Positions 1-8,375 of a stretch of DNA of 64,000 nucleotides are shown here, one piece after another. Origin of the DNA: Leptospiraceae bacterium (GTDB taxonomy: Bacteria > Spirochaetota > Leptospiria > Leptospirales > Leptospiraceae); contig JACKPC010000003.1 in NCBI GenBank assembly GCA_024233835.1, positions 747,813 to 811,812 of the forward strand, written 5' to 3'. The notes under the pieces are model-generated. The model was not told the origin of the DNA. It searched no databases and saw nothing but the letters and a program-made list of their open reading frames with translations. Made by a program: the position numbers and the translations under genes. Numbering within the stretch: position 1 is the first letter of the stretch; each line of letters opens with the position of its first letter.

Positions 1-285
1 GCCTTATTAGCTCATTTAAAGAAGGAAGATGATAGGTTATATCCACCTCTTATAAATGCCTCTCATACTGATGATGATCTGGGACGTATTGTTGAATCTT
101 TTATTAAGGATATGCAGGAAGTATCAGTTATTGTCTTAGATTTTTTTTCCAAATACCAGGAAGAATCCACAGGAATGGAATTTGCGAAAGATTATGGTTA
201 TCTAATAGCTAAATTAGGAAGTCGTATTCATCGGGAAGAAAATATTCTCTATAAACGATATGATGAATTATTTGGAAACTCATGA
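1..285 (+). CDS. Hemerythrin HHE domain protein, C-terminal part (cut by window start)
   Basis: The reading frame is open from the first base and ends in TGA at 283-285, giving 94 residues. It contains an H-x3-E pattern close to the start (AHLKKEDDRLYPPL) and a second helix with HREENILYKRYDEL near the end. These are the third and fourth metal-binding helices of hemerythrin-like four-helix bundles, which hold a di-iron centre binding O2 or sensing iron and oxygen. The N-terminal half lies outside the window, so other fused domains cannot be excluded. Its stop codon abuts the stop of the convergent hemolysin III gene with no base between them. The short length makes the family call likely but not certain. 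Confidence 0.7.
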   Translation, partial: ALLAHLKKEDDRLYPPLINASHTDDDLGRIVESFIKDMQEVSVIVLDFFSKYQEESTGMEFAKDYGYLIAKLGSRIHREENILYKRYDELFGNS

Positions 286-975
286 CTAAGGTGCTTTAGA
301 GTTTTTGAATGTTTGAGAAGCGAATGAATAGATAAATTGCCAGTGAAAGAAGACGCCTATGATAACAAAGATGTGAAATATTTCATGGGCTTCTAGTACA
401 CCTTTTATTAGTAGAGGCAGCTTAAGAAAGTCTGCAATGGCTCCAATAGTATAGGCATAGGCTCCGTATAAGAGCGGACGAATGAAGTTGTATCCATAGG
501 TTTTATATACCATGGTTCCTGAAATTGCACCTATCCAACCGAGACCGAGATAAAAGCTTAAACCTAAAAGTTCCGGGATAGAGTCGAAAAATATGGTTTT
601 CAGACTAATTCCAGAAATGGCCAGACTCCAGATAATTCCCAAAAAACCCCAGCGCTTAAAACCTCGAAATAAGATTCCATGAACCGGAGTAAAAGTTGCT
701 GCTATCATTAAAAAAATACCTGCATGATCGAGTCTCTGCAAAACCAGTCTGGGAGTTTTTCCGGGTTCTAAAAGGTGGTATACCCCACTCATACTAAACA
801 TAAAAAAAACAGAGATGATGTAGATTAAGTGAAAGAGAAATGTTCCCCTGTGTCCGTATCGTTTTATGAGTAATAGTATAGCTAAAACCAGAAAAAATGG
901 GGTTATGAAAAGGTGTGTAAATGAACTCACCGGCTCGCTAAAGCCGGGAATGGGTATTATGCCTGTATTTTCCAT
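286..975 (-). CDS. Hemolysin III family (PAQR/YqfA-like) membrane protein
   Basis: A 229-residue polytopic membrane protein with about seven hydrophobic segments. It carries the family signatures: GVYHLLEPGK in the first part, RLDHAGIFLMIAATFTPV in the middle, and HEIFHIFVIIGVFFHW near the end. These histidine and aspartate residues form the metal site of the PAQR/hemolysin III superfamily. The 'hemolysin' name is historical and the cellular role of most bacterial members is not settled. The start lies 3 bp after the stop of the TonB receptor gene and has no clear ribosome-binding site, so translation is probably coupled to that gene. It is therefore probably the last gene of the iron-related operon. 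Confidence 0.88.
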   Translation of the reverse strand: MENTGIIPIPGFSEPVSSFTHLFITPFFLVLAILLLIKRYGHRGTFLFHLIYIISVFFMFSMSGVYHLLEPGKTPRLVLQRLDHAGIFLMIAATFTPVHGILFRGFKRWGFLGIIWSLAISGISLKTIFFDSIPELLGLSFYLGLGWIGAISGTMVYKTYGYNFIRPLLYGAYAYTIGAIADFLKLPLLIKGVLEAHEIFHIFVIIGVFFHWQFIYSFASQTFKNSKAP

Positions 976-978
976 GAA

Positions 979-3414
979 CTAAAAAACAATAGACATACCA
1001 GCATTGATCTGGCGGGTAGGGCCGGGTTGTATACCTACAGGTAGTCTACCTGAGACATATTTTCTGTCCTGTAAATTTTTTGCATTAATAAAAAGAGACC
1101 ATTTTTCAACCGGATGACGGTATCCTATAGAAGCATTTACGAGTCCAAGCTCAGGAATAACACCTGTATTTCCATCCGGTGTTTCGTCGTTTGTATTCCA
1201 AACAAAATCATAGCTGATTCCATTATAATACTTATATTGAAAACCACCGGGTTGTAATTGCCTGTAGTTAGAAAGACTTGCATATTGCTTTCCAACATAT
1301 TGGTATTCAGCTCTAATATAAAAACCATTGCTGTTTCTGGCACCGAATGCAATGGTTCCTGTATGTTCAGGAACATAAGGAAGCATTTTCCCATTGGTAT
1401 CGGGATTAATAAGTTTACCGTGTTGATCGAATAACAGAGTCGGGACATTTAAAAAAACAATATTATTATTCTCATCGATGATATGGGGATATTTTTCATA
1501 ATCCAGAGAAGTCGCTTTCGTGTAGGTATAGATCAATTCTAAAGGAAGTTCCCATGACCAGTCTAAAAATTTTCCGAAATCAAAAGTAATACTGCTTTCA
1601 AAACCGCGGTGTAAGGTATTACCGGAGTTTATGGGTCTCGAACCTGTTTCATTAGCTACTTCGGAGGTGTTGATTATCTGATCCCTAAAAAACATTACGT
1701 ATGTTACTAATTCAGTATATAAGTAAGGCTTAATATCACCTCTCAAACCGGTTTCATAATTAGTCGAGGTTTCTGCACTCAGGCGGTAATCCTCTCCGTA
1801 AGGACTAATGGCTGTTCCAAAAGTTGGTGGGGAAAAACCCTTATGAACCCCTGAAAACCAGGTAAATGTATTTGTAATATCATAAGTAATTCCAAAACCG
1901 GGTAGGGCGATTTTGGTATGACCTTCTGTTCCCTGATTAACAAAGATAATATCTCCCACTTTTGAAGCTTTTTGCTCCTTTACATCTTTAGCTGTTGCAT
2001 GTCTTCTGGTTGTATAAACTCCCTGAGACACATTTTCATAGCGAGCTCCCGGAATGATTTTCCATTTGGGGTTTAAGCTAATTCTGTCTTGAAAGTAAGC
2101 AGCATAAGCACGGATAAGTCTTTCCTGCTGGCTATAAGAATAACCACTTCGAATAAAGGGATAGTCGGGATATGGATTTAAAAAGTCAATATTATTTTTT
2201 TCTCCATGAACTCTAAGCCCCATATCAACTTTATGTTTTAAGGAAGCGGTCTTAAATTTGCTTTGCAATTTGGTTTCAACTCCTCCTGTCTGAAATCCCT
2301 GGTTTCGCATTGGAGCCGAATTCTTCATATACATAATATCGCCCGGACGGTTTCCTATAGGGTAAGCTGCATAGGTCCTGTAAAGATTAGCGGGTGGAGG
2401 AGATGGAACTCCATATTTTGTAAGGTTATTTGTACTGAAGTCTTCTCTCTGCCAATCTCTTGAAGCAGTACTTGCATAAGCTTTGGTTATGAGTTTATGA
2501 TCTTTAGATATATCATATTCGTGACCTAAGACTCCTGCATTTCTGTCTACCTGCTTATAATCAAATTCAGCGGGATTTATTTTTTCACTTTTCCAAAACA
2601 TTGCCTGTGTAATCCCATGATAACTGGCTCTTGCTTTTTGTTGATGAATTCCAATTTTAAGAGAAATACTATGTTTCTCATTTAGCTCCTGGATAATTTT
2701 TATATTTCCTTCATTTACATTGAAAAAATTATAATCACGAAATCCATCCCCATGCTTATGTAAGAAAGAGACATCGAGAGCTGTCTTTCCAAAAGTTCCA
2801 CCATATTGGGTAAAGTTAGAGAAATATCCATTTTCTCCGCCTATGGCTTTGGTTGAAAATTCAGGTTTCTTGGGAGGTTTTCTTGTGATAAAGTTAATTA
2901 CTCCTCCTATAGTAGAAGGTCCGAATAAAATGGCACCGGAACCCTTTACTACTTCTACACGCTCCATTCTATCAATTTGAGGAAAATAGTAGCTTTCCGG
3001 CTGACCGTAAGGACTTAAAGAAACTAATATACCATCTTCTAAAAAAAGAGTTTTCCTTGATTCCTCGTTAGAGACTCCTCGAAAGCCAATGTTGGGAGTG
3101 AGACCGGCTGAATCCATAAAGCGAACTGAAGCACCGGGAACTCTTCTTAATACTTCCATGGCTTCTACCGGTTGGGTTTCTCGTAAAAACTTCTTATCTA
3201 TGAGAGTAGCAGAACCCGGGATATTTTTCATATCGTCTTTATTTTCGCCAATAACAAAAATTTGGGTCTTTGTTGAAAGTTTATCCCACATTTTATCCTG
3301 CTCTTCCGGACTTAAGGTATTTTTTTCTTCCTCTTTTTTTTCTTCTTGAGAAAAGAGATAAAAAGGGGATATTAGTAAAAGAAAGATTATTAAAAAGTGT
3401 TTAATATTTATCAT
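979..3414 (-). CDS. TonB-dependent outer membrane receptor, FecA-like
   Basis: About 811 residues from the chosen start: signal peptide (MINIKHFLIIFLLL), a TonB-box-like stretch (KTQIFVIG), a plug domain (residues about 55-180, with DGILVSLSPYG, VEVVKGSGAILFGPSTIGG and INFITRKP), and a 22-strand-type beta-barrel ending in phenylalanine (MSIVF). Plug and loop motifs resemble the ferric-dicitrate (FecA) group, but the substrate cannot be read from sequence. The start at 3414 is preferred over in-frame ATGs at 3426 and 3450 because GGAG sits 6 nt upstream and the predicted signal peptide then starts at residue 1. The start is one base beyond the imelysin stop, which fits an operon. A Fur-box match upstream of the first gene supports iron control. 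Confidence 0.9.
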   Translation of the reverse strand: MINIKHFLIIFLLLISPFYLFSQEEKKEEEKNTLSPEEQDKMWDKLSTKTQIFVIGENKDDMKNIPGSATLIDKKFLRETQPVEAMEVLRRVPGASVRFMDSAGLTPNIGFRGVSNEESRKTLFLEDGILVSLSPYGQPESYYFPQIDRMERVEVVKGSGAILFGPSTIGGVINFITRKPPKKPEFSTKAIGGENGYFSNFTQYGGTFGKTALDVSFLHKHGDGFRDYNFFNVNEGNIKIIQELNEKHSISLKIGIHQQKARASYHGITQAMFWKSEKINPAEFDYKQVDRNAGVLGHEYDISKDHKLITKAYASTASRDWQREDFSTNNLTKYGVPSPPPANLYRTYAAYPIGNRPGDIMYMKNSAPMRNQGFQTGGVETKLQSKFKTASLKHKVDMGLRVHGEKNNIDFLNPYPDYPFIRSGYSYSQQERLIRAYAAYFQDRISLNPKWKIIPGARYENVSQGVYTTRRHATAKDVKEQKASKVGDIIFVNQGTEGHTKIALPGFGITYDITNTFTWFSGVHKGFSPPTFGTAISPYGEDYRLSAETSTNYETGLRGDIKPYLYTELVTYVMFFRDQIINTSEVANETGSRPINSGNTLHRGFESSITFDFGKFLDWSWELPLELIYTYTKATSLDYEKYPHIIDENNNIVFLNVPTLLFDQHGKLINPDTNGKMLPYVPEHTGTIAFGARNSNGFYIRAEYQYVGKQYASLSNYRQLQPGGFQYKYYNGISYDFVWNTNDETPDGNTGVIPELGLVNASIGYRHPVEKWSLFINAKNLQDRKYVSGRLPVGIQPGPTRQINAGMSIVF

Positions 3415-3415
3415 A

Positions 3416-4585
3416 TTAGTCTCCATCTCCCCTACCGAGACCGGAATCAAAATTAGTACCTGTGACTCCTGCTAATTCTACAGTCAGGAGTATTTTTAAT
3501 TCATTTAAAATCTTAATTAAGTTTTTTATATTACTTATGTTACCTGTAGATATATCAGAACTTAAATTAATAATGGCTTTAGTTTGAGTGATGGCTTCAC
3601 TCATTTTTCCTTGAATTCGTTTGTCGAGATCAGGGTTATAATAACTAACATAAGTAGAAAGTCCTTCTCCTGTTCCACCGGTATAGAACTGTTGTAAACC
3701 GCTGAGATTCATCTCTATATCAGAAATACTCAAATTTGAAAATCGGGATTCAACATTTGTAGATCTAATAACTCCAGCCGAGTCTACTGATATTCCTGTC
3801 GGATATCCTAGCTTACTGTCTTTTATAGTTTCAACAAGATTAACGATTTGTTTAATGAGTAAGTCTAATAATTCTTTTTCTGTTTTATAAGTTGTATTAC
3901 TTGCATCACCGGCAGTTTGCATAATAAGGGAGTAACTATTATCTGCTTTTGGATTCCAGCGAATAAGAAGATTTGCAATACGGTTATAATTTAGTTTCAT
4001 AATTTCTTTTAAATAACTAAGTTTTCTTCCGCTTAACGATAAGCAAATACTGGCTGCATCACTTGAACCCGTTCCATTATCGAATAGTAGGAATTCTATT
4101 GCCGGAAGGCCGGTTTCATTTCCACTTTTTGTTGCAATCACAGTTTCATCTATAGTTTCTGTACCCGAAATAAATGTATTGATCGAAGTTGTATTAGGAG
4201 GATTAAGTTGATAACTCGAAGGCCAGGAATCCAGAGAAGTATATATACTGGAGGGACCAAATTGTATTACTTCACTTTTCTTCAAAGAATAAAAAACTTC
4301 TTTCCATTGGTTTTGTAGAGTTAATAAATTGCCGGTATTGGAAGAGCAATTATCCTGAAGACTATCAATACTGTTTTTAAGGACAGTCGTTTTTTGTTCA
4401 AGATCAACATAGGATGTATAAATAATATTTTCTGATAGGTTTTTAAAAAGGGGTTTTGCATTAAAGCTATTGAAAAGATAAGCGAAATAGCCAAAAATTC
4501 CGGCTTCACCAGATTTTTCTCCTTTTTTTTCGGAACAATTACTGAAGCTGAAGAAAAGAATAATTATAAAAGTGATAGTTCTCAT
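3416..4585 (-). CDS. Imelysin-like (M75 family) lipoprotein
   Basis: A 389-residue protein with a signal peptide and lipobox-like cysteine (SFSNC). The region LQNQWKEVFYSLKKSE...FGPSSIY, followed by a 'WP' and the motif GLPAIEFLLF at about residue 160, matches the imelysin/M75 fold. In classic members the metal-binding motif is GxHxxE. Here it is GLPAIE, with proline in place of histidine, a variant expected in non-peptidase imelysin-like proteins. Imelysins are iron-regulated surface or periplasmic proteins often encoded beside TonB receptors, as here. The gene lies between the NHL lipoprotein and the receptor. Whether it binds iron or acts on heme is unknown. Confidence 0.82.
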   Translation of the reverse strand: MRTITFIIILFFSFSNCSEKKGEKSGEAGIFGYFAYLFNSFNAKPLFKNLSENIIYTSYVDLEQKTTVLKNSIDSLQDNCSSNTGNLLTLQNQWKEVFYSLKKSEVIQFGPSSIYTSLDSWPSSYQLNPPNTTSINTFISGTETIDETVIATKSGNETGLPAIEFLLFDNGTGSSDAASICLSLSGRKLSYLKEIMKLNYNRIANLLIRWNPKADNSYSLIMQTAGDASNTTYKTEKELLDLLIKQIVNLVETIKDSKLGYPTGISVDSAGVIRSTNVESRFSNLSISDIEMNLSGLQQFYTGGTGEGLSTYVSYYNPDLDKRIQGKMSEAITQTKAIINLSSDISTGNISNIKNLIKILNELKILLTVELAGVTGTNFDSGLGRGDGD

Positions 4586-4607
4586 GTAACTCCTTAAAGA
4601 ACAAGAA

Positions 4608-4628
4608 GAAGCTGCAATCTGCAGCTTC
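4608..4628 (-). promoter_or_regulatory. Perfect intergenic hairpin between NHL and imelysin genes
   Basis: A 9-bp perfect stem (GAAGCTGCA/TGCAGCTTC) with a 3-nt loop lies in the 63-bp gap of the iron operon. In the direction of transcription it is followed by TTCTTGTTC rather than a clean T-run. It could be an RNA stabiliser or processing site, or a weak attenuator that makes the first gene more abundant than the next two. Confidence 0.45.
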
Positions 4629-4648
4629 CATTGTATATTTTGAAAGAT

Positions 4649-5863
4649 TTAAAGTCCTGTAATTTTACGGATCGTGCTATAATCATCTGCAGCAGCTTCA
4701 GCAATCTTTTTTGAAGCTACATCTGTAATGTAGAGTGTCTTGTTGTTATAGTAGATACCAATCGGATTGTAAAATTTAGCACTTGTTGTAGAACCATCCT
4801 CTCTTCCTTTCCCTTTACCACCTGCTATTGTACTTACAGTTCCATCTTTTGTAATTTTACGAATAGCAAAGTTTCCGGAGTCAGCCACATAGAAGTTTCC
4901 ACTTTCATCCAGGGTAATCATATAAGGGGAGTTAAATCGAGCAGCAGTTCCTTTGCCATCGATAAAATCTTTTGCAGAATCTCCACCAGCATCGGAACCG
5001 GCAAAGGTAGAAACCTGTTTTGTAGATGGGTTATATTTTCTAATACAATGATTTCCTTTATCAACAATATATACATTTCCATCGGAGTCTGCGATTACAC
5101 CTTTCGGACCGTTAAATTTGGCTGTAGTGGCCAGTCCATCAGTGGCAATTGGAGTTCCGCCGGTAGGAGAACTACCTCCTGTGGGTTTTTCTCCGGCAAG
5201 TGTAGTTATGGTACCATTGCTGATGTTTACTTCGCGAACATTATAGCCACCAGCTTCACCAATGACCAGTTTATTGTTCGCATAACGTATACCTTCCGGT
5301 TTAAAATACCTGTTGGTTCCATTTGAACCATCAATTGTTTCTCTTACGGATGGTTTATCTTTTCCACTGAACAGAGATATGGTATTGTTATTGTTCGTAT
5401 CAATTTTAATAATGTTATGACCTTCGAAATAACCATTGCTTGCAGTGCTGCTTCCTGTATTGGAAACAAAGACAATACCATTCGGTCCGGCTGTAATTCC
5501 TTCCGGGTTATTAAAAATAGATACATCAGAAGAATTGCCGTTTGAGCTAAGAATAGTGCTTACTGTGCTTTCATTTACAACCTTAATAACCCTATTGTTT
5601 TTGCTATCTGCTACATAGATAATACCATTTGAGTCTACAGCCAGATCTTCGGGCTGGTTTAAAATAGACTTTGAGTCCTTACCACTTTCGCTTAAACTTA
5701 AGGTACTTACCTGGATTGTACTGCTGCTGGTATTTTGGCTTGAGAGTAAGACGGCAGCAATGGCCATATTATTATCATTTTTCTCTTTTTTGGTATTACA
5801 TACAAGCAGTGTAACGCTTAGTAATACAAGCATAATAAAATTTAGAATTATTCTAATATTCAT
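4649..5863 (-). CDS. NHL-repeat lipoprotein
   Basis: A 404-residue protein with a hydrophobic leader and lipobox (LLVC, Cys at about 22). It has five or more NHL-type repeats with the pattern 'DSNGIIYVADSKNNRVIKV': LAVDSNGIIYVAD, ITAGPNGIVFVSNTG, VIADSDGNVYIVDKGNHCIRKY, LDESGNFYVADSGNFAIRKI. NHL repeats build a beta-propeller used for protein or ligand binding at the cell surface or in the periplasm. It is the first gene behind the Fur-like operator, upstream of imelysin and TonB-receptor genes, so a part in iron acquisition is inferred. No catalytic residues were recognised. Confidence 0.85.
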   Translation of the reverse strand: MNIRIILNFIMLVLLSVTLLVCNTKKEKNDNNMAIAAVLLSSQNTSSSTIQVSTLSLSESGKDSKSILNQPEDLAVDSNGIIYVADSKNNRVIKVVNESTVSTILSSNGNSSDVSIFNNPEGITAGPNGIVFVSNTGSSTASNGYFEGHNIIKIDTNNNNTISLFSGKDKPSVRETIDGSNGTNRYFKPEGIRYANNKLVIGEAGGYNVREVNISNGTITTLAGEKPTGGSSPTGGTPIATDGLATTAKFNGPKGVIADSDGNVYIVDKGNHCIRKYNPSTKQVSTFAGSDAGGDSAKDFIDGKGTAARFNSPYMITLDESGNFYVADSGNFAIRKITKDGTVSTIAGGKGKGREDGSTTSAKFYNPIGIYYNNKTLYITDVASKKIAEAAADDYSTIRKITGL

Positions 5864-5906
5864 ATTTTCCTTCCTATTTAAGAGTCTTGAACTCTTTTTA
5901 TCTAAA

Positions 5907-5921
5907 TGAGAATGAGTATCA
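5907..5921 (-). promoter_or_regulatory. Fur-box-like operator of the iron operon
   Basis: Read on the minus strand the site is TGATACTCATTCTCA. It matches 12 of the 14 fixed positions of the 7-1-7 Fur box TGATAAT-N-ATTATCA, with one mismatch in each half-site at the symmetric position. It lies 44 bp upstream of the NHL lipoprotein start. A TTGACA hexamer at 5950-5955 (minus strand) lies just upstream, but no good -10 box was found. Confidence 0.65.
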
Positions 5922-6030
5922 ATAGCAACTAAATAAGGAAGAGGATTTTTGTCAAGGAAAAATAGGAAAAACTGTTAATAAAGGACTCGACCTAATTTAA
6001 AAAGTCAGGTCTTTCAGTGATATACAGTCC

Positions 6031-6168
6031 ATATCATAGTAATAATACAGTCCGTATTATAGTAATGAAACGGTCTGTATTATAGTAATGAAACGGTCTG
6101 TATTATAGTAATGAAACGGTCTGTATTATAGTAATGAAACGGTCTGTATTATAGTAATGATACAGTCT
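6031..6168. repeat. 23-bp tandem repeat, six copies
   Basis: Six head-to-tail units of 23 bp start at 6031, 6054, 6077, 6100, 6123 and 6146, with partial units on both sides (from about 6019 and up to about 6185). The four units from 6054 to 6145 are identical (GTATTATAGTAATGAAACGG plus TCT). The outer units differ at a few bases (ATACAGTC in place of AAACGGTC). There are no spacers, so this is a minisatellite-type array and not a CRISPR. It fills most of the gap between the Fur-controlled promoter and the lgt terminator. Confidence 0.93.
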
Positions 6169-6187
6169 GTATATCAGTTATATAGAA

Positions 6188-6218
6188 AAAAGGAAGGGCG
6201 ATATAGGGAATCGCCCTT
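6188..6218 (-). terminator. Rho-independent terminator of lgt
   Basis: A perfect 9-bp stem (AAGGGCGAT/ATCGCCCTT, 6194-6218) with a 7-nt loop is followed on the minus strand by CCTTTTTTC. It lies about 20 bp after the lgt stop codon. Confidence 0.85.
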
Positions 6219-6238
6219 TGTATCTTCAGAGCGATTTT

Positions 6239-7015
6239 TTAGTTTGAAAGCTTCGGCTTTCTAAGTAAAAAAACCATGTAAAAAGAAATCAGCACTACGG
6301 GTAAACTCAACCACTGTCCCATAGTAAAAGTAGGGCGAATCGCCATCATTTCACTCTGGTATTCCTTTACAAATTCGATAAGGATTCGAATCATGAAGTA
6401 GATTCCGAGAAAAAGGAAGAGAAAGAAGCCCGGTTTTCGTTTTTCTTTCTGTTTTTTATACAGGAAGTAGAAGCTCGGAAACATGATAAAGAGGGCTATG
6501 GCTTCGTATAGCTGGGTCGGGTGCCGGGGAAGGTTATCGACTTTTAAGAAGGTGATGGCCCAGGGCACGTCGGTAGGTCTTCCGATAATTTCTGAATTAA
6601 AAAAGTTTCCCATACGAATACAGGCCCCGGTGATTCCTACAGAGGAGGCTATCATATCGGCAATTTCAAAAAATGATTCTTTATATTTATGACAAAAAAG
6701 CCAGAGACCGAAAAGGGCTCCCAGTACTCCACCGTGGCTTGCAAGCCCGCTTCCGATTTCGAAAATTCGCATGGGGTTATGGATAAAAGCTGAAGGTTCA
6801 TAAAAGATCAGGTGAACAAGGTGGGCACCGATTACAAGACTGATGACGATCCGAATAAAGATCTTGTCGGGATAATCGTTTGGTAGTCCTTTTTCTCTCA
6901 AGAACTTGGATACCAAAAAATAGGCAGCAAAGAGGCCGGTGGCAAAAAGTAAGCTATAATAGCGTAGTTTGACAATTTTTAAATCTAATAAAACCGGGTC
7001 AATATTCCAGTTCAT
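6239..7015 (-). CDS. lgt: Prolipoprotein diacylglyceryl transferase
   Basis: 258 residues, the usual Lgt length, with about seven membrane segments. Lgt transfers diacylglycerol from phosphatidylglycerol to the lipobox cysteine of prolipoproteins in the inner membrane. Diagnostic features are the signature GACIRMGNFFNSEIIGRPTD and the motif RHPTQLYEAI, plus an early SHGGVLGALFG loop. The start has an upstream AAGGAG. Downstream is a strong terminator. The window holds many lipoprotein substrates and also lnt, the last enzyme of the same pathway, at 30325-32037. Confidence 0.97.
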   Translation of the reverse strand: MNWNIDPVLLDLKIVKLRYYSLLFATGLFAAYFLVSKFLREKGLPNDYPDKIFIRIVISLVIGAHLVHLIFYEPSAFIHNPMRIFEIGSGLASHGGVLGALFGLWLFCHKYKESFFEIADMIASSVGITGACIRMGNFFNSEIIGRPTDVPWAITFLKVDNLPRHPTQLYEAIALFIMFPSFYFLYKKQKEKRKPGFFLFLFLGIYFMIRILIEFVKEYQSEMMAIRPTFTMGQWLSLPVVLISFYMVFLLRKPKLSN

Positions 7016-7108
7016 TTTCCAAAGTCTCCTTTTTAAAGGTTTATTTTTTGTTTTTTAGTGAAGGTGAACCTTACTTATCCTGTGTCTCACAACAGAAAAA
7101 CGAAGGAA

Positions 7109-7444
7109 CTATTCTCGTTTACTTCTTGCTTTTCCAATTTTTTCGAGAATGAAAAGTGCCAGAAAAGCCCCCAATGTTGCCACAATAATATTTACCCTTG
7201 AAAGTTGTGTGGTACCAATTTTGGGTGACATGAGCCACATGACAAAATCCCGTATGGGACTCTGTGTAAGCAGGATGAGCACGGCTCCAAAGGAAGCGAT
7301 GATAGTACCTCCCAAAAAGCCACCGAATATTTCTTTTTTCTGGTAAAAGAAAAAATACCAGGAAACGATGGAAGAAATGCTCACTAAAAAAATAATGTCA
7401 ATTAAGAAGATAAACGGGTTCTGAAACGTAGTAAGTATGAGCAT
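7109..7444 (-). CDS. Small membrane protein, function unknown
   Basis: About 111 residues with three predicted membrane helices (FLIDIIFLVSISSIVSWYFFF, FGGFLGGTIIASFGAVLILL, VNIIVATLGAFLALFIL). The glycine-rich middle helix and final helix recall GlsB/YeaQ-type transglycosylase-associated proteins, but the match is too weak to name. An upstream in-frame ATG at 7465 would make it overlap the divergent aroE start, so the ATG at 7444 was chosen. No clear ribosome-binding site supports either. It lies between lgt and aroE and probably has its own function. Confidence 0.6.
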   Translation of the reverse strand: MLILTTFQNPFIFLIDIIFLVSISSIVSWYFFFYQKKEIFGGFLGGTIIASFGAVLILLTQSPIRDFVMWLMSPKIGTTQLSRVNIIVATLGAFLALFILEKIGKARSKRE

Positions 7445-7450
7445 AAAACA

Positions 7451-8344
7451 ATGAAAAATACACAAAGTATAAATAGCAAAACAAAAATTTTTGGTATCTT
7501 CGGATATCCTTTAGGGCATACTCTTTCTCCCCTGATTCATAACGGCCTTTTTCAGGAATTTGAGCTGGATGCACTATATCTCGTCTTTGAGTCAAAAGAA
7601 CCGGCTAAGATTCTGAATGCCTGTAGCGGAATCGGTTTAGAGGGTGTTTCGGTTACTATTCCCTTTAAAGAATGGGCCTACGAAACTGCTACTGAAAGGG
7701 ATCCGGCTTCTGAGTATATGAAAGCTGCTAATACTCTGATTCGAACCGAAACGGGTTTTAAAGCCTATAATACCGACGGAATCGGGGCTTTAAATTCTAT
7801 CCTTCGTTATGTTCCGGGTTTTTTTGAAAATACGGTAGGAGATATTTATCTCGTTGGAAGCGGGGGAAGTGCAAGGGGAATTGCTTTCGCTCTCGTTTCT
7901 CATGGTTTGCAGGAAAAAAAACTAAGAATTGTAGCTCGAAATCAAGAAAAAGCTGAAAATCTGATTCAGGACTTAAACCAAATCAAAAAGAATGCAGCTT
8001 CTTATCTTCCTCTTGAATCCCTTCTTGATACAAAAAACACAGAAAACATTTCTTTATTGATTAACACCAGCCCTTTAGGAATGAAAGGAGTGGAAGGAAC
8101 ACTTCCTATTTCCAATGAACTTTTAGATAGAACCCATTCCGTTTTTGATATCGTTTACAATCCTCTTGAAACAGCACTTTTAAAACAGGCAAAAGGGCTC
8201 GCGAGGGTTTTAATTCCGGGTTACGAAATGCTCATCTACCAGGCCATGGAACAGTTTTTCCTATTTACGGAGATTCGACCGACTGAGGAGCTAATTGAAA
8301 AAGTCCGAAATCGGGTGCTCGATGCTTTAAATAAGAAGTTGTAA
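7451..8344 (+). CDS. aroE: Shikimate dehydrogenase
   Basis: 297 residues. The enzyme reduces 3-dehydroshikimate to shikimate with NADPH in aromatic amino acid synthesis. The N-terminal substrate domain has GYPLGHTLSPLIHN, VSVTIPFKEWA (catalytic lysine) and AANTLIRTE...YNTDGIGAL. The nucleotide-binding domain has GSGGSARGIAFAL at about residues 138-150 and INTSPLGMKG further on. The length is slightly above the family norm of about 275. It is the first gene of a rightward run with hisZ and purA, separated from hisZ by 31 bp. Confidence 0.95.
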   Translation: MKNTQSINSKTKIFGIFGYPLGHTLSPLIHNGLFQEFELDALYLVFESKEPAKILNACSGIGLEGVSVTIPFKEWAYETATERDPASEYMKAANTLIRTETGFKAYNTDGIGALNSILRYVPGFFENTVGDIYLVGSGGSARGIAFALVSHGLQEKKLRIVARNQEKAENLIQDLNQIKKNAASYLPLESLLDTKNTENISLLINTSPLGMKGVEGTLPISNELLDRTHSVFDIVYNPLETALLKQAKGLARVLIPGYEMLIYQAMEQFFLFTEIRPTEELIEKVRNRVLDALNKKL

Positions 8345-8375
8345 GAAAATACCTAGTTAATACTCTGGTAATGTT

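Noticed and set aside
286..975. A secreted haemolysin or virulence toxin
   Set aside because: The protein is a seven-helix PAQR-type membrane protein; the hemolysin name is historical and nothing shows toxin activity.
5950..5955. Complete sigma70 promoter for the iron operon
   Set aside because: TTGACA is clear, but no acceptable -10 hexamer lies at 16-18 bp, so only the Fur-like site was listed.
6031..6168. Possible CRISPR array
   Set aside because: Units of 23 bp follow each other without spacers and no cas genes are near; it is a tandem repeat.
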